From positions 1 through 40,861 of the forward strand of contig CANPNZ010000016.1 of NCBI GenBank assembly GCA_947575605.1: 40,861 bases of DNA, given 5' to 3'. Under the pieces are notes generated by a model. It was not told the origin of the DNA. It searched no databases and saw only the letters and a list, made by a program, of their open reading frames with translations. The translations under genes and the position numbers were made by a program. The DNA comes from an uncultured Clostridium sp. (lineage in GTDB: Bacteria > Bacillota > Clostridia > TANB77 > CAG-508). Numbering within the stretch: position 1 is the stretch's first letter; every line of letters starts with the position of its first letter. Positions 7,429 through 14,664 of the stretch are shown piece after piece.

Positions 7429-7649
7429 TGAATATTTCCTCCATTTCCCTTACACACTTGTATTAAATCTTCAACGGCATCATTTAAACTTACTGTATGC
7501 TCTGCCTCATAACATTCATTTAAAAACTCTAAACCTTTATATTTCTTTAAATAATTATATGCTTCTTGTCTACTTATCTTTTTTTGTTTAGCAAATTCAT
7601 CTATACAAATAATTACATAGTTTAATACTTTTACTTCCTGTTTTGACAT
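7425..7649 (-). CDS. DUF3791-family small protein (first copy)
   Basis: 74 residues with the pattern YVIICIDEFAKQKKISRQEAYNYLKKYKGLEFL, then YEAEHTVSLNDAVEDLI, typical of DUF3791. First gene of the four-gene run; its stop overlaps the GTG of the DUF3990 gene. Toxin-antitoxin operons often place the neutralising partner first. Function is inferred only from the pairing. Confidence 0.7.
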   Translation of the reverse strand: MSKQEVKVLNYVIICIDEFAKQKKISRQEAYNYLKKYKGLEFLNECYEAEHTVSLNDAVEDLIQVCKGNGGNIQ

Positions 7650-7740
7650 TACTTTCCCAACCTTTCCTTGTACATCCTTATTATACTATAACTTACATTG
7701 CTTTTTCAACAATTTTAAATAAATTCTAAAATAACTTGTT

Positions 7741-7970
7741 TTTAGTTGTTACTAGTCAGCCTGCTCTTATATTTTTTAGTGAGAAAGCTTAATATATTAT
7801 TTTTGAAATACCGCGTAAGCGACCAAACGAGCCTTTGGCGAGTGCGATTGGAGCAACTTACAGACTAGTATATTTGATTCTGGAAGTTGCGACACACAAG
7901 GTATGAAAAAATCATATATTAAGCGTTCTCACAAGAAAACAAGTAATAAGGCTGACTAGTAACTTTAGTT
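7741..7970. mobile_element. 216-bp MITE-like element with 7-bp target duplication
   Basis: The element (7748-7963) has perfect 15-bp terminal inverted repeats, GTTACTAGTCAGCCT and AGGCTGACTAGTAAC. It is flanked on both sides by TTTAGTT (7741-7747 and 7964-7970), a perfect 7-base target-site duplication. A second inverted pair lies inside (GTGAGAAaGCTTAATATAT at 7779-7797 with its complement at 7914-7932, one mismatch), and pairing continues imperfectly toward a GC-richer centre. It is too short for a transposase, so it must have been moved by an enzyme encoded elsewhere. Confidence 0.85.
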
Positions 7971-7989
7971 TCTATCACAAAAGTAATTG

Positions 7990-8202
7990 TTACCATGCAC
8001 AATTCATAGTAAATGCTACTTTTTTCTCCTCCGTTTGTACATTGTATATTGGTAATCGTTTTTGTGTGGTACTTGCAGTTTGTATGGTGTTTCCTCCATT
8101 ACTTGTATTATTTAGGCTCCCTGCTACACAAAATAATAAGACTACCGTTACGATTGATACTAAGTATGTGTATATTTTTTGCTTGTTAAATACGAAAAAC
8201 AT
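7990..8202 (-). pseudogene. Truncated pdaB-like sporulation polysaccharide deacetylase
   Basis: 70 codons of the N-terminus of a PdaB-type deacetylase: a basic start, a membrane segment (YLVSIVTVVLLFCVAGSL), then RLPIYNVQTEEKKVAFTMNCAW followed by TAA. Intact family members continue T-F-D-x-A-W-G into the NodB domain; here the expected catalytic FD is MN and the whole enzymatic domain is missing. The break lies 20 bases from the MITE-like element at 7741-7970, so the gene end was lost through rearrangement at this junction. The rest of the gene is not in the window. Confidence 0.8.
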
Positions 8203-8284
8203 AAAAATCCCTCCAAGTTAAAGCTATTTTAATTGTATGCTTTCTCTCAGAGGAAAATTCGAAATTAGCTGAATTTATAAAATA

Positions 8285-8575
8285 AATTTCATTGTTAGCT
8301 TAGGTTATCATGTTGATATTAAATCTTTTCGCTATATGTTTTCTTATCGAACACAACAAAAATTTTCAAATGATTTTATTGAAAATTAATTTTACGATTT
8401 CTTTATTTTAAGAAAAGAAAATATTGATATCAAAGACATCAAAATGCAAGAATCTGAAGTGCAAGCAATTAAATTTGTAACGATCAACGAATTAATTGAT
8501 ATGTGTGATAAAAAAATTATTGTTGATAGAAAACCTGTGTATGATGAATTAATAAATTATTTGCATAAATATTAA
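8285..8575 (+). pseudogene. Decayed NUDIX hydrolase C-terminal fragment
   Basis: Reading on the plus strand gives SLGYHVDIKSFRYMFSYRT, then an in-frame TAA after DFIEN, then FYDFFILRKENIDIKDIKM, QESEVQAIKFVTINELI and VYDELINYLHKY before the final stop. The E-V-x-x-x-K-F-V-T-I-x-E-L pattern and the Y-x-L-I-x-Y-L end are those of small NUDIX hydrolases. The NUDIX box and start are missing, so this is a remnant. It is one of few plus-strand pieces in this part of the window. Confidence 0.7.
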
Positions 8576-8580
8576 TTTTA

Positions 8581-8649
8581 AAACAAATCGGAAAGCCTTA
8601 AAATTAGCATAATTTTAACTTTTCACTTTGGCTTTCCGTTAATTTGTTT
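8581..8649 (+). terminator. Hairpin after the NUDIX remnant
   Basis: AACAAAT-CGGAAAGCC pairs with GGCTTTCCG-tta-ATTTGTT across a loop of about 32 bases. It lies just after the NUDIX remnant and may be its old terminator, although the T-run is weak. Confidence 0.4.
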
Positions 8650-8688
8650 GCGTGCGAAATTTTCGTTAGAAAATTTCTGTACAATGTA

Positions 8689-8731
8689 TTTTTAGATAAT
8701 AGGAAAGTATCACTTTCCTATTATCTAAAAA
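8689..8731. repeat. 20-bp perfect inverted repeat with 3-base loop
   Basis: TTTTTAGATAATAGGAAAGT and its exact complement flank ATC. A second palindrome (GAAATTTTC/GAAAATTTC, 8656-8677) lies beside it. The stretch 8576-8825 has no gene; it holds these hairpins and a GGGACGG-type repeat at 8776-8811. Confidence 0.7.
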
Positions 8732-8775
8732 CAAAAGAAGTTGACGCAATATTGTCAATTTCTTTTTTACTACAA

Positions 8776-8811
8776 AAATTGCCAAAAAGGTCCGTCCCCT
8801 CTTGGCAATTT
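8776..8811. repeat. GGGACGG-core hairpin repeat, copy 1
   Basis: AAATTGCCAA and TTGGCAATTT pair around a core containing AAGGTCCGTCCCCT. It is one of at least six copies in this window with the same GGGACGGWCC core and TTGCCAA arms, and is placed just after the DUF4190-type gene, where it may also act as a terminator. Confidence 0.8.
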
Positions 8812-8825
8812 CTAATAATTTTCTA

Positions 8826-9284
8826 TTATTCATAATCAAACCAATCATCGCTGTCATAATCAGTATCTAACGTATCAGACCAATCATAGCTATGATAATC
8901 GTTATCTAAGGAATCAAAAACTCCCATAGCAAAACCGAAGCAAAATATTAAAACGATAAGGATAGCCCAAATTACTAAGCCAATTATTCCTGTTACTAGC
9001 CCTGCTATTGCCATACCTTTATGAATCGTTTTAATTCCTAAAACACCAAATATGATTGCTAAAATGGCACAAGGTATAGATATGTACCAAACGCAGAAAA
9101 ATACTAATGCTATAATTCCTAATACCATAGACGTAATACAAAATCCTTTTCTTTCCTTTTTTGGCTCTTCTTTTACTATTGTTTCTGTTACTACTTCTTT
9201 CTTTTGCTCTGTGTTTGTTTTCTCTGTATTTTCTGTATTGTCAACTTTTTCTACTTCCTTTATTTCTTTCTTCTCCTCGTCCAT
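8826..9284 (-). CDS. DUF4190-type membrane protein
   Basis: 152 residues. A charged Glu/Lys/Thr-rich N-terminus (about 1-45) precedes two hydrophobic segments (ITSMVLGIIALVFFCVWYI and IAGLVTGIIGLVIWAILIVLI) separated by a short glycine-rich turn (FGVLGIKTIHKG), the DUF4190 layout. The C-terminus is unusually acidic and aromatic (repeats of Asp-Tyr, Asp-Ser, Asp-Trp). ATG 9284 has AAGGGG eight bases upstream; a GTG nine bases earlier overlaps that site and is less likely. Function unknown. Confidence 0.75.
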   Translation of the reverse strand: MDEEKKEIKEVEKVDNTENTEKTNTEQKKEVVTETIVKEEPKKERKGFCITSMVLGIIALVFFCVWYISIPCAILAIIFGVLGIKTIHKGMAIAGLVTGIIGLVIWAILIVLIFCFGFAMGVFDSLDNDYHSYDWSDTLDTDYDSDDWFDYE

Positions 9285-9334
9285 AATAAGCACCCCTTTC
9301 TTTATATTTCTATTATACTATTTTTTTTTATTTT

Positions 9335-9706
9335 TTACAACAAATTTCGCATAATTGTGTAAATCATAAGAAGTATTACAAAAATAATACCATACCAATA
9401 TTTTGGATAGAGCCAAGTAGCTATCTTTTTTTCTTTATTTAAGTTAATGATATAGATTAGATTCACACTTAATAAATATAGTATTCCGATAAAAAATAGA
9501 CCATGAAAAGAAAATGCTTGTAGCCAATTTCCCTTTAACATATAAATAACACATCTAGTTCCTCCGCAGGCAGGACAAAGTAACCCTGTTACATCATATA
9601 TCCAACATTGTGGTATTCTTTCCATAAAATTAGAATTCACTATACCATATAAAATGCTGAAAATTATTAACTCTACCACTATAATACTGATATTCTTTTT
9701 ATTCAT
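9335..9706 (-). CDS. DUF2752 membrane protein
   Basis: About 123 residues with three hydrophobic segments. Between the first and second is the DUF2752 signature GLLCPACGGTRCVIYMLKGN, with a C-x-x-C pair and the GGTR turn. I prefer ATG 9706 (MNKKNISII) because the upstream extension is basic, unlike the family, and GGGAT precedes the ATG; an earlier in-frame ATG at 9793 exists. The family has no established function. Confidence 0.75.
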   Translation of the reverse strand: MNKKNISIIVVELIIFSILYGIVNSNFMERIPQCWIYDVTGLLCPACGGTRCVIYMLKGNWLQAFSFHGLFFIGILYLLSVNLIYIINLNKEKKIATWLYPKYWYGIIFVILLMIYTIMRNLL

Positions 9707-9854
9707 TTTTATCCCAACTTTTTCTCTAACATTATATCTATTATACAAAAATTTTTTTAGAAATGCTAGACAGTATCTATCAACTTTCTCCATTTTTCTT
9801 CATATAATAATATAAAGTAACCTTAAAGTTACAAAAAAGAAAGGAATGATAGAT

Positions 9855-10325
9855 ATGGAAATGGATAATAAAAAACCTTTTTGTCCAGTTCTTGATGTTG
9901 ATGGAGTAATCTCAGGAGGAAAACAATTTGATTTAGATATAACTTTACCAGAAGACAATCGTGACGTTATTTATGGAGTTGTAAAAAATTGTTTTAAAGA
10001 ACCAGTTAAAGATGCTGTTGTTAAATTAGTGGAAGTTGTTTGCGAACATGGTAAAGAAGAAAGAAGACCAATCGGTCATACTTTTACAGATAAAGAAGGA
10101 GAATTTGTATTTGGACCTCTTTGTCCTGGTAAAGAATATGCTTTACAAATTTGGGTAAACGATACGAAAAAAATCAAAATTTGTGCTAAATGTCATCATG
10201 AAGGCAAATGCTTAAAAGGTGATAAATGTGACAAATGCGATTGTTTTATCGATGATTGCGATAAATGTGATAAATGTGAAAAACATGAAAAAGAAGACTG
10301 TTTTGAAAAATCTGAATGTAAGTAA
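9855..10325 (+). CDS. Cysteine-rich protein with carboxypeptidase-regulatory-like domain
   Basis: 156 residues. The middle (about 30-110) has the pattern of a carboxypeptidase-regulatory-like beta fold: VIYGVVKNCFKEPVKDAVV, GHTFTDKEGEFVFGPLCPGKEY, ALQIWVNDTKK. The C-terminus (about 112-156) is a run of Cys-Asp-Lys repeats (KCDKCD, CDKCDKCEKH) with about a dozen cysteines, suggesting metal binding or cross-linking, as in spore-coat-like proteins. ATG 9855 has AAAGG ten bases upstream; ATG 9846 is too close to it. A terminator follows at 10342. Confidence 0.7.
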   Translation: MEMDNKKPFCPVLDVDGVISGGKQFDLDITLPEDNRDVIYGVVKNCFKEPVKDAVVKLVEVVCEHGKEERRPIGHTFTDKEGEFVFGPLCPGKEYALQIWVNDTKKIKICAKCHHEGKCLKGDKCDKCDCFIDDCDKCDKCEKHEKEDCFEKSECK

Positions 10326-10341
10326 TAAAATATCAAATTTT

Positions 10342-10380
10342 AAAAGTTGCCAAAGGGGACGGACCTTTTTGGCAACTTTT
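10342..10380 (+). terminator. Terminator made of a GGGACGG-core hairpin repeat (copy 2)
   Basis: AAAAGTTGCCAAA (10342-10354) pairs with TTTGGCAACTTTT (10368-10380), followed by more Ts. The loop carries the GGGACGGACC core. It lies 17 bases after the cysteine-rich gene, so this copy of the dispersed repeat doubles as a terminator. Confidence 0.8.
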
Positions 10381-10384
10381 TTTC

Positions 10385-10525
10385 TTACATAATTCCCATT
10401 TTTTTTGCAAATTGCTTACCTTTTTTCATAAGCTTTTTTTTGTTCATTACGTCATTTTCTGCATACATCATCATTAATCCAGTAGTAATTAATCCACCAA
10501 TCATAACACCTTTAACAAATTTCAT
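10385..10525 (-). CDS. Small 46-residue membrane-associated protein
   Basis: ATG 10525 follows GAGGTG and opens 46 codons: MKFVKGVMIGGLITTGLMMM is one hydrophobic segment, followed by a polar, lysine-rich amphipathic tail (KKKLMKKGKQFAKKMG). The layout resembles small YtxH-like membrane proteins, but no exact family is claimed. It is convergent with the cysteine-rich gene and separated from it by the repeat-type terminator. Confidence 0.65.
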   Translation of the reverse strand: MKFVKGVMIGGLITTGLMMMYAENDVMNKKKLMKKGKQFAKKMGIM

Positions 10526-10541
10526 TTTATTCACCTCATTT

Positions 10542-10934
10542 TTATTGTCTCTCTTTTTGGTTACTTTTATACTTTTTTACATATAATTTAAAAATGGAAT
10601 ATATTTCATTTAACGTTACAATTGCTAAAAAAACGCCAAAACATTTTTTTAGAATTGCTACATCAATATGAATGGATATATTGGCTCCTATTATGGCACC
10701 AAAGATGCCAAACACAGATATCAAGATAGCTAATTTCATATCAATATTTTTATTTTTTAAATTGACAATGATAGCCACAATAGCAGTTGGAATAAAAAAA
10801 ATCAAATTGGTTGCTTGTGCTACATGTTGTTCAATTCCTAACATAAATGATAGAAGAAAAATTAGGATGGTTCCTCCTCCCATTCCTGTTCCACTTACAA
10901 TTCCTGATACAATTCCAATTAAGATTTCTGTCAT
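10542..10934 (-). CDS. TauE/SafE-family membrane protein, half size
   Basis: 130 residues, four hydrophobic segments. The opening GIVSGIVSGTGMGGGTILIFLL is the TauE/SafE repeat motif (S-G-x-G-x-G-G-G-x-x). Full-length family members have about 250 residues with two such halves; here each half is a separate gene, the other at 10972-11319. The two probably assemble as a heterodimer to export a sulfur-containing or other anion; the substrate cannot be told. Confidence 0.8.
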   Translation of the reverse strand: MTEILIGIVSGIVSGTGMGGGTILIFLLSFMLGIEQHVAQATNLIFFIPTAIVAIIVNLKNKNIDMKLAILISVFGIFGAIIGANISIHIDVAILKKCFGVFLAIVTLNEIYSIFKLYVKKYKSNQKERQ

Positions 10935-10971
10935 ACTTCCTCCTAAAGATTAAAGAATACCTTATTCCCTA

Positions 10972-11319
10972 TTAATTAAAAATCATTTTATAAGATACAT
11001 AGGTTAAGAATATGGTAAATGCTATTTTCATCACTTTTTCTGGCAATTTCTTCAACAATTTTGCTCCTATATATCCTCCTATGGCTCCTCCTATGGCACA
11101 CAAAAATGCAATTTTCCAATCAATAAAATTTCCTTGATAATAGAAAAAACTACTGGTTATTACCATAGGTAAAATACAAAAAACAGAAGTACCTCTTGCT
11201 TTTGTGTCATCTATATTTAATAGATGAATAAATGCTGGTACTAATATCATGCCTCCTCCTGTTGAAAATAAACCACTGACGGCTCCAGCTAATAATCCAA
11301 TTATTATTTTTTTTACCAT
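10972..11319 (-). CDS. TauE/SafE-family membrane protein, partner half
   Basis: 115 residues with the motif GLLAGAVSGLFSTGGGMILVP near the start, then AFLCAIGGAIGGYIGAKLL, as in TauE/SafE. ATG 11319 follows GAGG; the longer TTG reading adds only two residues. It lies 37 bases upstream of the second half-size gene, in the same direction. The pair is a split version of the usual single-chain carrier. Confidence 0.8.
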   Translation of the reverse strand: MVKKIIIGLLAGAVSGLFSTGGGMILVPAFIHLLNIDDTKARGTSVFCILPMVITSSFFYYQGNFIDWKIAFLCAIGGAIGGYIGAKLLKKLPEKVMKIAFTIFLTYVSYKMIFN

Positions 11320-11335
11320 AATCAAGCCTCACTAA

Positions 11336-11359
11336 AAAACCTACTTTTTAGTAGGTTTT
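11336..11359 (-). terminator. Terminator between rarA and the TauE pair
   Basis: AAAACCTACT/AGTAGGTTTT with a four-base loop, followed on the minus strand by TTTTTTAG. It lies about 110 bases after rarA and just before the TauE pair, so it ends the upstream operon or attenuates the downstream one. Confidence 0.7.
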
Positions 11360-11466
11360 CCAATTTTTGTTTTTTTATTCAATAAAATGTCTATTAATAA
11401 TCTATTTTAAGGACTTACTTTTTCTCTATTTCACTTCGTTTCCAGCGCTAAAAAATTCCCATTGCA

Positions 11467-12696
11467 TTAATCTGGATTATAGTATTTAGTTCCTAGCATT
11501 TTGTCTGGTAAGTATTGTTGTTCTACATGATGTCCTGGAAAATCGTGTGGGTATAAATATCCTTTACTATAACCTAATTCTTTCATTTTTTCAATTGGTG
11601 CATTTCGTATGTGCATTGGAATTTCTCCCGTATCTTTGGTTTGTACATCTTCTAATGCTTGGTTAATACCTAAATAAGTTGCATTTGATTTTTCAGATGT
11701 TGCAACATATATCGCTGCTTCTGATAATAAAATTCTTGCTTCTGGCATACCTATCATATGAATCGCTTGCATAGCACTATTTGCTACTACTAAAGCATTT
11801 GGATTTGCCATTCCCACATCTTCTGATGCACATATTACAATCCTTCTTGCTAAAAATAATGGGTCTTCTCCTCCATTTAAGGCTCTTGCTAAATAAAATA
11901 TGGTTGCATCTGGATCAGATCCTCGCATAGATTTAATGAAAGCACTGATATTGTCATAGTGTTCTTCTCCATTTTTATCAAAAATGGCTTTTCTGTTTTG
12001 AATGCTATTTTTAATTACTTCATCTGTTAAATGAATATAACCATCTTCTTCGATTGGCGTTGTTAATGTTGCTACTTCTAACCCATTTAAGGCTGTTCTT
12101 ACATCTCCATTACTAATAGCTGCTATTTTTTGTAAGGTTTCATCTTCTATTTTAATGTTGTATTCTCCTAATCCATCTTTTCTTTCTAGCGCATTTTTTA
12201 ATACGTGATAAATATCTTTTTCTGTTAATGGATTTAGTTTTACTACCATTGACCTAGAAATCAACGCTTTGTTAACTTCAAAATAGGGATTTTCTGTTGT
12301 TGCTCCAATTAAAATGACGGTTCCATTTTCTACAAAGGGTAGCAAAGCATCTTGTTGTAATTTGTTAAATCTATGAATTTCATCAATAAATAATATACTT
12401 TTTCCAATAGGATTTAACATGAAATTTTTCGTTTCTTCTACTACTTTTTTGATATCTGCCACTCCTGATGTTACGGCATTTATTTTATAGAATTTGTATT
12501 TCGTTGTTTCACTGATAACTCTTGCTAATGATGTTTTTCCACATCCGGGAGGTCCAAATAAAATGATACTGGATAATCTGTCTGCTTTTATCGTTCTATA
12601 TAAAATTTTATCTTTCCCAATTACATGTTCTTGCCCTACATATTCTTCTAGCGTTTTGGGTCTCATTCTAAAGGCTAATGGTTCATTTTGATTCAT
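11467..12696 (-). CDS. rarA: Replication-associated recombination protein RarA (MgsA)
   Basis: AAA+ ATPase of 409 residues that acts at stalled replication forks. The N-terminus PLAFRMRPKTLEEYVGQEH is the family start; the Walker A motif is GPPGCGKTS, Walker B is ILFIDEIHRF, sensor 1 is LIGATTENP, and the C-terminal tetramerisation part includes NPNALVVANSAMQAI and YPHDFPGHHVEQQYLP. Length is normal. Its start overlaps the end of the gene at 12683-13213, in a run with ruvA. No in-frame CGG codon. Confidence 0.96.
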   Translation of the reverse strand: MNQNEPLAFRMRPKTLEEYVGQEHVIGKDKILYRTIKADRLSSIILFGPPGCGKTSLARVISETTKYKFYKINAVTSGVADIKKVVEETKNFMLNPIGKSILFIDEIHRFNKLQQDALLPFVENGTVILIGATTENPYFEVNKALISRSMVVKLNPLTEKDIYHVLKNALERKDGLGEYNIKIEDETLQKIAAISNGDVRTALNGLEVATLTTPIEEDGYIHLTDEVIKNSIQNRKAIFDKNGEEHYDNISAFIKSMRGSDPDATIFYLARALNGGEDPLFLARRIVICASEDVGMANPNALVVANSAMQAIHMIGMPEARILLSEAAIYVATSEKSNATYLGINQALEDVQTKDTGEIPMHIRNAPIEKMKELGYSKGYLYPHDFPGHHVEQQYLPDKMLGTKYYNPD

Positions 12697-13213
12697 TCTT
12701 ATTTCCTCTTTTTTCTTTTTTTAAGTTTATCTTTATTGCCCATACTTCAATTAAAATAAAGATTGCTATGAGTATATATTTTACTATTTCACTATCTTTT
12801 TCTGTAAAAATTATTATCATAATTTCGAATATAATTAATATTATCATCAGTATTATAAAAAAATATCTACTTCGTTTCTGTATTTCTGTTTCTTCTTCTT
12901 TCTCTTCTATTTCCTCTTTTAATTCTTCTGGTATTTGCAATTCTGCATTGTCTATATCATTTATTATCCTTCTCATTTCTTGTAAATCTTCTTTTGTTGT
13001 ATATAAGCACAATACATAAACTGATTGCAAACATGATTTTAATCTTCCTAGTTCTCTATATTCAGTTTTTTGAATAATATCAAATTTATATTTAATTTTA
13101 TATTGTTTTATTATTTCTTCCCATTCTTTTTGGCTAAAATTTATTATTTCTTCGTCCTTGACTAAATTAAATACTTTCTGTATTTCTCTAACTTTTATCC
13201 ATTTTTCTTCCAT
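12683..13213 (-). CDS. Hypothetical membrane protein with C-terminal hydrophobic hairpin
   Basis: 176 residues. The N-terminal half is charged and probably cytoplasmic (VFNLVKDEEIINFSQKEWEE). A glutamate-rich helix (about 95-110) leads to two close hydrophobic segments, FFIILMIILIIFEIMIIIF and YILIAIFILIEVWAI, then a basic tail. Not recognised. It sits between ruvA and rarA, overlapping rarA by 14 bases, so it is probably translated with them; a link to DNA repair is not implied by the sequence. Confidence 0.65.
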   Translation of the reverse strand: MEEKWIKVREIQKVFNLVKDEEIINFSQKEWEEIIKQYKIKYKFDIIQKTEYRELGRLKSCLQSVYVLCLYTTKEDLQEMRRIINDIDNAELQIPEELKEEIEEKEEETEIQKRSRYFFIILMIILIIFEIMIIIFTEKDSEIVKYILIAIFILIEVWAIKINLKKEKRGNKNESK

Positions 13214-13233
13214 GCTCTATTTTTTCCTTACTA

Positions 13234-13881
13234 TTATTTTCCCAAAAGATTTAATCCTTTTTTGATTAGTTCTTCTGTTGATAACTCATTTTTATCTAAT
13301 TTCGTAAGTGCTTTTTCTATTTCTTTTTTGTTGTAGCCTAATACTTGTAGTGCCGCTATTGCTTCTGCTACTTTATTATTAGTTTCTATCACAACTTTTA
13401 ACTTATCTTCTGTTTCTGCCTGTTGTTTTGTTTTCGATTTACTATTTACTTGTGCATTTATTTTCTCAATTTCTTGTTCTTTTGCTATTTTATCTTTTAA
13501 TTCTAAAATAATTCTTTGTGCCGATTTTGCTCCAATTCCTGGTATAGCAGTTAGTGCCTTTACGTCTTCTGAAATGACAGCTAAAGCAAATTCAGATGGT
13601 TCGCATACAGCTAGCATGGTTAGTGCTGTTTTAGCTCCTACCCCACTTACGCTGATTAATAGTTCGAACATTTTTAGTTCTTCTAGGGTATTAAATCCAT
13701 AAATACTAATATCATCTTCTCTTACTTTATAATAAGTATGTACTTTTACCGTTTCCCCTATGTTTCCTATTTTTTCAATTCCTACTTCTGACATGAATAT
13801 TTTGTATCCTAAACCTCCTACATCAATTACGATATAGCCTGTCATTTTCATTTCTAAAGTTCCTTTTATATATGCTAACAT
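13234..13881 (-). CDS. ruvA: Holliday junction branch migration protein RuvA
   Basis: 215 residues. The N-terminal OB domain (YIKGTLEMKMTGYIVIDVGGLGYKI), the paired helix-hairpin-helix motifs (ELLISVSGVGAKTALTML and LTAIPGIGAKSAQRIILEL) and the C-terminal RuvB-binding domain (EAIAALQVLGYNKKEIEKAL) are all present. RuvA binds the four-way junction and recruits the RuvB motor; ruvB is not in the window. Confidence 0.96.
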   Translation of the reverse strand: MLAYIKGTLEMKMTGYIVIDVGGLGYKIFMSEVGIEKIGNIGETVKVHTYYKVREDDISIYGFNTLEELKMFELLISVSGVGAKTALTMLAVCEPSEFALAVISEDVKALTAIPGIGAKSAQRIILELKDKIAKEQEIEKINAQVNSKSKTKQQAETEDKLKVVIETNNKVAEAIAALQVLGYNKKEIEKALTKLDKNELSTEELIKKGLNLLGK

Positions 13882-13902
13882 GTTACCTTTTCCTTTCCCA
13901 TT

Positions 13903-14457
13903 TTATGTATCATAAAAGTAAGTTGCTTCTAAGTCTGCTTCGTGTGTTAATAACGCAATTGGATATTTGGTGTAACTACTTCCAATGGCATTATAATTTT
14001 CTTTTGGTTCCGTATATCCCATATGCCAACGAATAGAGTATTTTTCTTCTGGCGTTAATTTCATATACTCTGTTATCATCATGACTGACTTTTCTCCATG
14101 TCCATAAGGTATGGTGTCATCTACTGTATAATAAGGAACTTTCTCCCATACTCCTAGTGCATTTTTAGCATTTCTATAATCTACTTTATAAAAGTTAGTT
14201 TTACAAATATCATGCAATAAACCAATGATAATAATGGATTCTTCTGGTATGTCGATTGGCATAATACAGTTTTGCACTTTGTGTTTTAATATTTCATATA
14301 CTTTTAAACTATGCTCTACTAACCCTCCTTCATGGTCTCCATGAAATCTCGTACTTGCTGGTGCTACAAAAAAGTCTGATTTTTCTAAAAATTTGATTAG
14401 TTCTTCGATTCCTTCTCTTTTTACCGTTTTTAATAGTTCTATAAATTGTTCTTTCAT
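13903..14457 (-). CDS. HD-domain phosphohydrolase
   Basis: 184 residues. Metal-binding residues of the HD superfamily are visible: H in GGLVEHSLKVYEIL, HD in IGLLHDICK, later H in YGHGEKS, and an H-x-A-D pair near the C-terminus (LLTHEADLEATY). Such enzymes cleave phosphate esters in nucleotides or second messengers; the substrate is not evident. ATG 14457 follows AAAGGAG. It lies 21 bases upstream of ruvA in the same direction. Confidence 0.85.
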   Translation of the reverse strand: MKEQFIELLKTVKREGIEELIKFLEKSDFFVAPASTRFHGDHEGGLVEHSLKVYEILKHKVQNCIMPIDIPEESIIIIGLLHDICKTNFYKVDYRNAKNALGVWEKVPYYTVDDTIPYGHGEKSVMMITEYMKLTPEEKYSIRWHMGYTEPKENYNAIGSSYTKYPIALLTHEADLEATYFYDT

Positions 14458-14610
14458 TGTTTTCTCCTTTTTTTGTTTTTTCTATTATATAAATCTTTCT
14501 AAAAAATGTCAATAGTTTTACGAATTTTTGTTTTGTTTTTATTCATCTAGAAATACTATCTTTTAATTCAAAAAAATTTATCTATTTTTTTGTTTCTTAA
14601 TATACAATTA

Positions 14611-14645
14611 TAAGAGCTACATAATGTCAAATTATATAGCTCTTA
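14611..14645. terminator. Hairpin after dapL
   Basis: TAAGAGCTA and TAGCTCTTA pair across a 17-base loop, 20 bases after the dapL stop. The T-run is poor, so termination is uncertain. The 207-base gap 14458-14664 holds nothing else clear. Confidence 0.4.
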
Positions 14646-14664
14646 GATACTTTATTTTAATTCC

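Noticed and set aside
8285..8575. NUDIX remnant explained by CGG shifting
   Set aside because: The interruption is an in-frame TAA with no CGG nearby and the front half is missing, so it is ordinary decay.
8644..8857. Two opposing 63-codon frames
   Set aside because: Both are read through the 20-bp palindrome and the hairpin repeat, so they are by-products of the symmetry.
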